From: Diplonema papillatum
Lineage: Eukaryota > Euglenozoa > Diplonemea > Diplonemida > Diplonemidae
Reading direction: 5' to 3'
DNA: 64,000 bases
NCBI GenBank assembly: GCA_030068145.1
Contig: JAPJBO010000631.1
Span: forward strand, 1 to 64,000
Shown: positions 18,438-30,118 of the stretch, piece after piece
Layout: every line of letters begins with the position of its first letter
Numbering within the stretch: the stretch's first letter is position 1
Position numbers and translations under genes: made by a program
The notes under the pieces: generated by a model
Database searches by the model: none
Seen by the model: the letters and a program-made list of their open reading frames with translations, nothing else
Told to the model about the DNA's origin: nothing

Positions 18438-19242
18438 TTTTAGAGTGCAAGTTCACTTTTTAAAGATCCGGGGGTTTACAGTCTCCAGGTGACCATTGTC
18501 GAAAGGTTCCTTTAAGGTGGGGCGGGTATCGTATCTGCGGTAGTGGCAGTACGTGTTTCTTTGGGAGTAAAAGTTCGCTTGAGAGACCGGGTCCAACTCA
18601 AAGATTCACTTTAAGAGAATGTGGTCGGAACTTTTGGTCAAAGAACTTAGTCGTAATTGTTGGCCAAATTCCGGTTAAGAATGTGGTCGGAACTTTTGGT
18701 CAAAGAACTTAGTCGTAATTGCTGGCCAAAATTCCGGTAAAGAATGTGGGTCGGAGCTTTTGGTCCAAGAACTTGTTGGCCAAATTCCGGTCAAGAATGT
18801 GGTCGGATCTTTTGGTCAAAGAACTTAGTCGTAATTGTTGGCCAAATTCCGGTTTTGGAGACCGGGATACTATTGATGTATCAGGGGAATTCTACTAGGT
18901 CAAACATCCAGCTGACTGATCTTTCTAACACTACGCTACAACACCCGCCACCTCCGCTTTCGCCGAGTCTGGCAACAAGCTTTACAAGCACGACAGCAGC
19001 TGCGATCCCCACACTAGACGTTTATCTTGCTCACAACATCACGCCGTCCCAAGCACCCGCACTTACCTTTAAACTTCAAGCAACGACGCTTTCATAACGG
19101 ACCCATAACCCATAACGAAAGCATGCACTAAATATACAATCCGTAACCATAAAGCCCTTTCTTGCTCTAAGAGAACCCATTCATGAACGGTCACACGGAG
19201 ACCCTAAAACCCCGGTATTTCAAGCGAACTTTAACTCTAAAA
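18438..19242. mobile_element. Nonautonomous TIR element (about 805 bp)
   Basis: Left end TTTTAGAGTGCAAGTTC...GGTGACCATTG and right end, inverted, TTTTAGAGTTAAAGTTCGCT...GTGTGACCGTTC: about 60-bp imperfect terminal inverted repeats. CAA flanks both sides (18435-18437, 19243-19245), a possible 3-bp target duplication. It has no coding capacity. It carries about four tandem units near its left end. Confidence 0.6.
18615..18858. repeat. Tandem ~60-bp repeat, four units
   Basis: Units built on GAATGTGGTCGGAACTTTTG, CAAAGAACTTAGTCGTAATT and GGCCAAATTCCGG; the third unit lacks part of the middle. Confidence 0.9.
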
Positions 19243-19273
19243 CAAACGACCCTTAGGACACCTCGGTGCGCAC

Positions 19274-19420
19274 TTGGATTGCGGGGAAAAATTTTTCGAA
19301 TGTGACCTCTCGTGTTTTCTCCGTTCATTGCAGGAGTGCGTGAACGACGGAGAATTCCCCGAACAGGGTGAAAGACAGGACTTGCGTGCGCGAGTCATAA
19401 TGTTGGTGGATTCGCCGTCC
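19274..19420 (-). pseudogene. MAPEG gene fragment next to a possible SDR-element end
   Basis: On the minus strand 19355-19405 encodes SRTQVLSFTLFG, matching SRTQVLFFTLFA of the intact MAPEG protein. Immediately beside it, 19331-19358 (plus) matches the B terminus of the 1.5-5.2 kb retroelement at 24 of 28 positions, including the last 12 bases GACGGAGAATTC, and 19278-19296 resembles the end of its A repeat. So a deleted retroelement copy may have joined a second MAPEG copy. Confidence 0.45.
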
Positions 19421-19504
19421 AGTATCCTTGCATGCATCGCAACTCATCGACACCCAAGCACCCCACTTTCGAACACACTGATACACGGCATGAAAACGAT
19501 AGTT

Positions 19505-20700
19505 AAATAAAACGATCATTCTTCAAAGTGAAATATCATCGCTATATATATCGTTTTTAAAAAAAACCGATCGTTTTTTTCTTCTCGATTTTTCCTGTTG
19601 TAAATATATGAAAATATGAGTCATAACGTTTGCAACGTCTTTTTCTTGTGATTCAGCTGGTTCATGGTCGTTCACGCCGGAAAGGGCTGCCAGCAACCCC
19701 GAACAGCCCGCTAAGCATTGTCAGCAATCTCTGATGTGTTGACGTTTGATCGTCACCACCGCAGCTGCGGCCGACGCCTTCTCCCTCTTTTGCACGATGC
19801 CGTCGACGTCACTTGCGGAATCTGATCCTCTTCAGCAACTGCAAGTTGTTGTCAAGTGTTGCGCTCCTCGAAGAGCGATGGTGGTAGCGTCGCATGCTCT
19901 TTTTCTCGTCTTTTTCCGCAATCATGCAACGGAGGAAGGATTGTCGACGTGTATCCGTCCCGACTCAACTCTGAGGCTGGCTGCGTAGCCTAAAGCTTTT
20001 GCTGCTCATCAAGGTGCTTTTTCTACTTGCTTGTTGCTGTCTTCCGAAACTGGTATGCTTGCGGCGCCTGAACTCCTCGAACACTAGCTGCAGGCTTGCG
20101 CTTCCCAGCTGTGGCTTCACCCGCAGGATGCCCTCGCCCGCGCTCCTGTGCTGCGGGCTTATGGCGACTCTTGACCAAGCCGACAAACCTCTGCTACTCC
20201 CAACTTCTTGAACAACTCGTCCGTCAGGTTTTTAGTGAATGTTTGTATTGACGCCTTCCTCCTCCTTCGTCTCGTACTTTCTTCCTCGTCAATTTTGGCG
20301 TACTGGCAATGCGTCGGCTCCTGCAAACTCCGATGAACCGTTCCGACGAGTTGAACTGCTCACGCAGTGGAGACTTCTTCAGACAAGTCTCATGCCTACC
20401 CTCGACTGTCTGTTCGATCGTAGTGCCATAGCGCCGTTGTGGCAATAACGTGATGCGCAACCCTTGCTCGACCTACTCGTCACTTCTCTCTGCTGGACGA
20501 CCACGCGAAGCAAACCAGTATGGAAAAAAAAAAACGATCGTTTTTTTTTTTTTTTTCACGATCGCTTTTTTTCAGGCCGAAATCACGAATTCTCGCAAAC
20601 GATTGTTTCCAATCCGTGACTGATAATATAACAAAAACGTTTGCTAACTGCCGCCTCGTTTTCTCATTATTTTCGAGTGACTCAAAAGAGTTATCCTGCA
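19505..20700. other. AT-rich and low-complexity stretch, no confident gene
   Basis: Contains A/T tracts around CGATCG palindromes (19560-19580, 20523-20570). Short frames between 19746 and 20448 show no domain. Confidence 0.4.
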
Positions 20701-20707
20701 TCCTTTT

Positions 20708-20925
20708 TTATGTTCTTCGCTTACACCGCCGTGTGTTGTTTTCTCGCTCAGGACTTTTGACCTGTTGTGTTTGTGTGATTTGTCGTGTTGGTAGACCCGC
20801 ATGATCTCACGTCCGTTTAACACGTGGTTCGGTAGATACAGCACTTGGGATTCCTTCGGTTCTTTGTCTGGCAGCTATTGTCGAACATTTCCTTCCAAGC
20901 TGGTACTTATGTAAAACAATCCGGG
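20708..20925. repeat. Dispersed repeat, copy of 15957-16165
   Basis: Shares TGTTCTTCGCTTAC, TGTGATTTGTCGTGTTGG and CACGTGGTTCGGTAG with 15970-16165. The TTGTTCTTCGCTTAC part also occurs at 60120-60138, at the end of the third retroelement. Confidence 0.75.
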
Positions 20926-21440
20926 CGTTCATTTTCCACGACGATCAGACAGGTCAGCGGGTGCAGGCCCTCTTTCGGGACCACCACGAACTCCTCCTCC
21001 CCGGGCTGCCGCCACTTCCACTGCAAATACTGCATAACTTCGGTTTCGGCATAATAAAACTCAATTCGGACTTCGTGCTGCCTGATGGTCGAGGGCTTAA
21101 AGCCTTGAGTGCCGGTGCTAATGGTCTTGATACCGTCGATGTACAGCCGCGAGCTGGCGCCAAACTCGAGAGAGAACTGTGGACGCCCGACGTGGTTACA
21201 GTCAAGTACCCGGTATGCCGAGACGCGTATTTCCTCTCGACCGACCGCAGCACACCAGATATTGGCCGTGCTGAAGTCGACGTTTCCACCAGTCCTGGTA
21301 CTCCACGGGGGCATGCTGTCAAAGTCGGGGAAAGTGGAAAGTCTTCCGTTGACTTGTACTCTTTCGTGTGGATCCAAAGAGGATCGGTGGGTACCTTAGT
21401 TGGTTGGTCATTGGTGGTTTCGGCCATTGTCCACATACCT
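20907..21440 (-). pseudogene. PA14-domain gene fragment
   Basis: The minus frame ending at TAA 20907-20909 encodes a PA14-like fold: SSRLYIDGIKTI (residues ~80-91 of the frame from 21377), then HEVRIEFYYAET and QYLQWKWRQPG, followed by VVVPKEGLHPL. PA14 domains bind glycans or act as adhesion or processing modules in secreted and surface proteins. The frame has no ATG at its start; the upstream ATG-led frame (MAETTNDQ, 21424) lies in another register, so either an intron or a frameshift separates the two. No signal peptide or other domain is visible. A deleted relative lies at 15957-16400. It could be one exon of a larger gene rather than a pseudogene. Confidence 0.5.
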
Positions 21441-21583
21441 TACTTACGGTAGGCCCTCCTCAGTATGGTGCCGCAGTAGGTGACTGTCTATCTTCTTGGC
21501 ACCGTATGACCGTCTCTTTTCGTGTATTTGTGGTGCTGGTTTTTTGTCTTGCTTTCAAACTCTTTCGCTTTTTAGAGCTATAT

Positions 21584-21640
21584 ATAGTTCGCTTGAGAAT
21601 CCGGGATTTTAGAGTCTCGGGGGTGACCTTCGTCTTTCGC
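21584..21640 (+). repeat. Dispersed ~60-bp motif, copy at 21.6 kb
   Basis: AGTTCGCTTGAGAATCCGGG then TTTTAGAGTCTCGGGGGTGA; the same family as the ends at 18438 and 19242. Confidence 0.65.
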
Positions 21641-22159
21641 TTTTAAGAGTGCAAGTTCGATTTTGAGAGAAGGGGTTTACCTCGTGAAGTTTCCTGCAAA
21701 GTCAGAAACTCGGAAACCGTGTTACATTTTTCTTTGGCCGGCTATTCGAGATCGTGATGTGGTGGGAAAATGCTCACACGAGTTGCCCCAGCGAAGCGTC
21801 CGTTACGACACACTTCTACCACCACCACACCACCACCACCACGAATTTTGCAACTCCAAGGGATCGGGTGTGGACAGGCTTGAAAACGGCCGTTGCCGCG
21901 CTTGTGAACGTGGGTTTTCCCGAAGAAGCTTGCCAGGCGTTTGTGTTTCGTCGCGTATTCCAGTGTGCACGCCGTGTGTTCGAAGATGATAGCCAAAAGG
22001 GTGCCGAGTCGATTCAATCAAAGAAAAAGGAGAGGAACGGGGGAATAGGGGGGGGGAAACTTAGCTGCGACTAGCAGCGATCCCGAACAACAGCAAGGCA
22101 AGCGAGGACTGCGACGGCACGATGCGCGAAGCATGATGAACCCCGCTGCGCCGCGTGTA

Positions 22160-22400
22160 AGACGAGGCGATTTCCCCCCAGATACGTGTTGCGACCAGCA
22201 GCACATGGGACATGGAGCAGGGAGCCTTTACCAAATGAGGCTGCAGTTTAGATCAGAGCGTGGCCACCACGAGCAGCCGGCAGGACCATCAGCTGTGACG
22301 TGAGGATGTTGACAACTCTTGGGCTATACTCCGCTTCAGGGGAGTACCCGAGATTGAATTGCAACACACACACAAACACACACACACACACGTGACACCT
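22160..22400 (+). repeat. Dispersed repeat with short CA tract
   Basis: Diverged copy of the sequence at 25035-25200 and of the one split by the transposon (30005-30118 + 32433-32490): GATACGTGTTGCGACCAGCA, then GGGCTATACTCCGCTTCAGG, then a CA tract. Confidence 0.85.
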
Positions 22401-22549
22401 GATTTTCCGCTGTTCGTCATTTTCCTCTTTTTCCCCAAGGGGCGTCGGACAAATGGCTGGTACACAAATGTTTGCGCATTTGTTGAACCCCTCGGTTCCG
22501 AGTTGGAAACTTGTCTACTGTATTCCCGATTATTAAATATTTTCCCTTC

Positions 22550-22620
22550 CCCCGGCCCGACAATTAGGACGCACTGTGCGGTACTAGTAGTAGTTTGAAC
22601 TTGTTTTGCAGCAACAATCT
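22550..22620. repeat. Array-flanking junction sequence
   Basis: Contains GGACGCACTGTGCG (shared with 24672, 29658 and 32687), then TAGTAGTTTGAACTTG and GCAGCAACAATCTG, a junction sequence that also flanks the (TAG)n arrays at 55431 and 56360. Confidence 0.7.
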
Positions 22621-23241
<621 letters not shown>

Positions 23242-23553
23242 TGTGTCGACTGCCGAAGCAGCCGGAGACAGCAGGCGCAGGGGGCAGGTCTTGCTTTACT
23301 TTTCTCTTCTTCATGGAGACCCGCCTCCGGCAATCCCGACTGTCCAATCACTGACGAGAAAGTTTGCCTATTGTGATGAAGTGGTTGACCAGGTCCCCCG
23401 AAGCCTCATACACAACACGGCTACAACTCGAGGATGCAGCCCTGCTTTGGTGTGCACTCTGCTAAGCATCCCCCGACCGGTCGATTTGCCGCTTTTGTCC
23501 CTCTATTCGCCGAGCGGTGCTGCCAGCACTCGCTCCGCGTCGCACCAAGTACA

Positions 23554-25312
<1,759 letters not shown>

Positions 25313-25482
25313 GCATGACCTCACCCCCGAAGTCAATTTTCCATTTCGTTGGTACTAAAAAAAAGTTCGGGGAACGAGCTAAGCTCATTGCGTTGGTACT
25401 AAAAAAAGTTCGATTCCGTTGGTGCTAAAAAAAAGTTCAATTCCGTTGGTACTAAAAAAAAGTTCTATTCCGTTGGTACAAA

Positions 25483-25630
25483 TTCTGGGTCCAAATTCTG
25501 GGTCCAAATTCTGGGTCCAAATTCTGGGTCCAAATTCTGGGTCCAAATTCTGGGTCCAAATTCTGGGTCCAAATTCTGGGTCCAAATTTTGGGTCCAAAT
25601 TCTGGGTCCAAATTTTGGGTCCAAATTGTG
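25483..25630. repeat. 13-bp minisatellite (TTCTGGGTCCAAA)
   Basis: About eleven 13-bp units; the same array lies at 35284-35470 with mostly TTTTGGGTCCAAA units. It opens frames on both strands that are repeat artefacts. Confidence 0.95.
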
Positions 25631-26500
25631 GGTTCCAGTTTGGTTAACCAGTTCCCTGCCAAAGACTGTTGGGTGACCTCGACCTTTAGGCCGAAGTAAA
25701 TACCCCAACGCTCCTACAAGGTTTCCCGTTCTCTTGCTCATTGTTGTGATTTCCAAACGATTGGACATGAAACGCATTGTTCTTCATTGTTTCCCCCTTT
25801 TTATCCCTGCCGATGATGTCGTAGCTGCCGATGAAAGATTCCTGCGCAAGCGCCTTGTCTTTCTCTAGTCTGTCCTAACTTGGTCCAACAATTATAGAAC
25901 ACGCAGATCTCGAAAGGTTTGCTTCCTCTTAGTTTGTTTCCGGTTCAGCGTTAATTATAGGCAATTGCCTGTAGGTGGGCACTGGACCAGCTTTAGGGTC
26001 CAATTTCAGGTGACCAAGTTTCATTTGCAACACTCAATTTTTGTCTGGTAAGGAGCACTTGATTTCAGTGTGTGGGGTCCCAATTTCTTTTCTCATACAC
26101 CATGCACATCTGCAAGCTTGCTGCCAAAACCTCAGTGACCAACCACTGAAGTGACCAGGTGCAGTACTTCAGTACCAGTACAGTAGTTCGACAGTGCAGC
26201 CCGCCCAGCCTGAGTTTGCCTGAGTCCAGACTGAGTCTGGCTGAGTCGCACTGACTCAGGCTCGACTCAGGCTCGACTCAGGCTCGACTCAGGCTCGACT
26301 CAGGCTCGACTCAGTCTAGTATTTCTTCCCGGAGGGGAGTATTTCTCGCCAGACTCAGCCAGGATGCAAAGCATGTATAGCATATATTCCGAACCGGGTT
26401 ATACGGGCACAAATTTGTTTTGGCCGGGATGTAAGGGCCTTACACCTGGGGCTCGGGGCCACCCCGAGCGCGAAGACATGCGTAGTTTTGTTGAATTTTT

Positions 26501-27077
26501 TTTGTATAAGCACCTGCTTTGTAGGAAATACTTGAGGAGGCTGCCAGTTGCAAAGATCAAAGGAGGTAAATGTGCTGTAGCCCACATGAAACACAGGTGA
26601 ATCTGGGTTTAGTGGCGGGCGTAAGCGTTCAACAAACGACCCGTACACCCGCGGGGTGCTAGCCAGAGAGGACGACACGCCAGAGGGCGTCTGGTCGCCT
26701 CGAGCGGAGGACCTTGCTCCGCCTTCAGATTTGGTGTAGCCACTGCGTGGTCCCTGGGGGTCCTGATGCGTAAGCGTTCAACAAAAAAGACCCATTTTGT
26801 AGTTGTATTGTTTCTCCCCCTCTAGCCTCCTTCGAAGTATGCACAAGGCAGCCCCTCGAGTATTTTTGTATAAGCACCTGCTTTGTAGGAAATACTTGAG
26901 GAGGCTGCCAGTTGCAAAGATCAAAGGAGGTAAATGTGCTGTAGCCCACACGAAACACAGGTGAATCTGGGTTTAGTGGCGGGCGTAAGCGTTCAACAAA
27001 AAAGACCCATTTTGTAGTTGTATTGTTTCTCCCCCTCTAGCCTCCTTCGAAGTAAGCACAAGGCAGCCCCTCGAGTA
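26501..27077 (+). mobile_element. Gene-less mini element with split direct repeats
   Basis: Order: A1 (to 26636, from TTGTATAAGCACCTGC to GCGTTCAACAAA), a 131-bp unique core (26637-26767), B1 (26768-26865, ending CCCTCGAGTATTTT), A2 (26864-27000), B2 (26983-27077). A and B overlap in GCGTAAGCGTTCAACAAA. The other copy of the duplicated region (36331-36342) has only a T-run here, so it is the empty site: insertion without target duplication, sharing only a run of T with the ends. This is what a nonautonomous derivative of an SDR/YR retroelement should look like. Alternative: a tandem duplication of a 215-bp unit with an insert in the first unit. Confidence 0.7.
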
Positions 27078-27177
27078 TTTTGAATGGGGCTTTTGATTGA
27101 AGACTTCGTAGTTTTGTTGAAAAAACCGTACACCGCGAGAGTAGGAGAAAGTAAAAAGGGAAACTAGAGTTCTCGGT

Positions 27178-27300
27178 GACCGCACTACCCTGAGCCCAAA
27201 TCCTGGACGTGGTTTCAGGTGGCAAATTTGGCAAATGATCATGATCAGAAGGTCCTACTTGGGCGGTTCAGTTTCCTCACACATTGCATGTGGCTAAAAA
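27178..27300 (+). repeat. Dispersed ~120-bp repeat, copy 1 of 4
   Basis: GACCGCACTACCCTGAGCCC start and GCATGTGGCTAAAAAA end. Other copies: 36437-36552, 57914-58036, 59118-59238. Confidence 0.9.
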
Positions 27301-27664
27301 AAATTGAATGGGATTTTGGGCGGGGGTTGGGGTAGGGCCGAGTCACTACCAAACCGGGATCAGCGGCAAGAAGGCAGGGGAGGAATAAAGGGGAAGGGTG
27401 CCGAGGCAGGCGGGCCGAGGGGCGAAGCCCCTGGGGGCAGGAAGAGTAAAAAGGAGGCGGGGGAAGAGGAGGCAGGAGGGCCAGGGGCGGGAAGGCCAAT
27501 GGGGGTGATGGGAGGCGGGACGTTGACTACCAAGTCTAACTAAATTTGGATCTGACATTAGACATTGATTACCAATTCTAATTATATTTTGAAATCTGAC
27601 ATTTGGACATTGACTAGCAATTCTAATAAAATTTGGATCCGACACTCAGGCCTTGCGTTGCGCA

Positions 27665-27785
27665 TGCGGAACGTACGGAATTCCGCACGTGAATAAATTT
27701 GTGATTTTCCGTACGTGCGGAATTCCGTACGTGTTTCCGCACGTGTTTTTCCAGCGTTATTTTCCGCATGTGTTTCCGCATGTAT
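27665..27785. repeat. Cluster of TTCCG[CT]A[CT]GTG motifs in both orientations
   Basis: At least six copies of TTCCGCACGTG, TTCCGTACGTG or TTCCGCATGTG, some as palindromes (CGTACGGAATTCCGCACGTG). Repeated at 36918-37038 in duplication B. Possibly protein-binding sites; unproven. Confidence 0.75.
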
Positions 27786-28309
27786 TAAAATTGGCACTCA
27801 CGTGTGTGTAAGGTCAACTACCTACTACCATTGGTTGGTCACAGTCGAGATTTCCGTCCGGACCTTGGACGGGATGTCCGAAGGGTGGGTCCGTCCTACA
27901 TCCGAGTCGGGCAAAATCCATCGACTGATTGCGTGGACCATTTGCCAAGGCCAAAGGAACACACACAAAAGCAAAAGTGGACGTTCTTGAGGTTCTTGTA
28001 CGAAATCTTGCTCTCATTTCGCCTTGTAGACCACGAACTGTGTACCGCGAAACCAACATAGGTTGTTTGTTCCTTTGGCACCGGTCCCAGCTTGCGATCA
28101 TGGACTGTGAGCAGGGCTTGTGTAAATGTCAACCTGCCCCGATTATTTTCTCCTGGCATGTGTCTTTTGGCTTGGCCAATCAACCTGTGAAGGGCAGCGA
28201 GCGAGAGACGAGGAGAACCGCTGGCAACTTTGCTGCGACGCACCCCGGAGACGCGGCGACACGTATCGAGCGAAGCTATCAACGCAACGCCGCCGCAGCA
28301 CTGCGGTTT

Positions 28310-28541
28310 TCGGCATGTTTCATTCCGAATGGCAACTTACGATGCGGCGAAACCCCTCGAGGGCACTCCTCCGGGGTTTTAGGCCGGAAGCTCAACTCAG
28401 ACCAGCTCTGCTCCAACCTGCTCGGAAGGTCCGCAATGTTCAACCCCCCGGGGACAAACTGAAACCAGGCACAGGCCCTTGCCCGAGCCGGGAACTCCCA
28501 GAGCGTATGGACGGGGCCCGAAAGCTGTTTCGCCCGCGTCC
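28310..28541 (-). pseudogene. RNase H C-terminus of a decayed YR retrotransposon
   Basis: The minus strand encodes FVPGGLNIADLPSRLEQSW, with the N-x-AD-x-PSR signature seen in the RNase H of the intact elements. The fragment is cut at 28541 by the boundary of duplication A. The duplicate at 37529-37828 extends further toward the N-terminus. Confidence 0.6.
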
Positions 28542-30118
28542 TGATCCTGGCGGTTGGGGGATCAGCGACCGCGACTCAATTAAGGTGCGGCCCTACTAAA
28601 GGAAGCAGGCCAAAAGAGACCGCAATAAATCCTATTAGTCAGATCCCGTGGGATCCCCTCATCCAATCGCGTTTTCGACGCTGTATCGAAAAAAGAGGTC
28701 AGCTCCGGAAAGCGACAGATCCCGAAATAAACCAAACTAGGTGAGACAGGATTCTGCGTTCCTGTTTGGTAAATTTCGTTTCCTGCCGGGGCTTGGCACG
28801 AAATTAGCTGACATTAGTAGAGGCCCACACCCGGCGGAGGTGTGCAACGTTCTTCTGGCGACAGCGCATCCGGGTTCTCCGCCTGCCCCTGAGCCGGGGA
28901 AGAGCCGTTTGACACCGGCTAGTGCCCTCGTCCCGGCACGCGTCAAGGCCCACACCCGGTGGGGGGGTGTGCGAAGAGCGAGGCCGGGCGCCCGACCGCG
29001 CACCCGTGACACCGCCTGTCCCTGAGCCGGGGAAGAGCCGCCTGACCGCGGCTAGCGCCATCGTTCCGGCGCACGTGAAGGCCCACACCCGGCGGAGGGG
29101 TATGACTCGATCCGCAGGTCCGGCGGGTCCGGACGCGTGCGCGTCGCCGACCCCCCCAGTTCGGGAAAAGGGGTCATGCCCAATATAGGAAAGGGGGTCC
29201 TCCCCTCCTGGAAGCTCTAGAGCTCCAGGAGGACGGAAGGATCACTACCTCTCCAGTTGGGTAAGCCAGGTGACTCTCGCGTGCTGCTCTCTCTTCTCTC
29301 TCTTCTCTCTCCTCTCTCCTCTCTCCCTACAGGCAACTGTAGGGAGGGGGGAGGGAAGGGGGGGGGGCGGCCGGGGAGTCGGAGGGAGGCGTAAACTACC
29401 ATGTAACTTGCGGAGAGAAATTTCCGACGGCGGTCAAAAGAATTCCACCTTTGTTGAAACTGCGGAAAACTTTCCGGCGGCGGTCAAAAAAAAAAAATTC
29501 CAACAGTGAAAATCCAGTAATTTCTTTCCGCCCCCGAAGTCAACTTTTTTACCACAGACCCCTGACCGGATCCTACAGAATCCGGTCAGGGGTCTGTGGT
29601 AAAAAAGCGACCGGATTTTACCCCCTATATAGTACCCTGCCCCGGCCCGGCAACTAGGACGCACTGTGCGATACAAAAAATATTCTATCAAATTACAACG
29701 TCTCTAACGAAGAAACGTGTGTGTTATGTATAACAATGAAAGGTTTTTCGGGTTTCTCACATCCGCTCAGATCGCCGGAAGGTGGCGAGACACCTGGCTC
29801 GCCGTCGGGCATGCTATGCTAGATAGATAGAACATTGGGGATGATAATTCCCCTGTCGCAATGCCGGATTTCATCAACTGCGATGAAAAGATAATGGAGA
29901 GGTCATTTTTTTGGTTGGTTGACTTGGCCGGCCTGTTGTTCTCTCAGTTTCTCATTCAGTGTTGCTACGTATGTATAAGAGAAGGTGTGAAAACGGGAAG
30001 AAAAAAGATACGTGTTGCGACCAGCAGCAGAGCAGGAGCCGTAACCCAATGGGGCTGCAGTTTAGATCAGAGCGTGGCCACGAGCAGCCGGCAGGGCCAT
30101 TAGATGTACGTGAGGATA
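28542..30118. repeat. Segmental duplication A, copy 2
   Basis: Near-identical to 23554-25141, including the hairpin (29547-29608). It is interrupted at 30118/30119 by a TIR transposon and resumes at 32433. Confidence 0.9.

Larger units (their letters stand above)
25631..28541. repeat. Segmental duplication B, copy 1
   Basis: Matches 35471-37792 closely, except for the extra mini SDR element at 26501-27077. It includes CTCGACTCAGG tandem units (26257-26310), a TTCCG[CT]A[CT]GTG cluster (27665-27785) and an RNase H relic (28310-28541, minus). Confidence 0.9.

Noticed and set aside
26501-27077. LTR retrotransposon with ~200-bp LTRs
   Set aside because: The repeats are split and partly adjacent rather than terminal, there is no TG...CA end and no target duplication.
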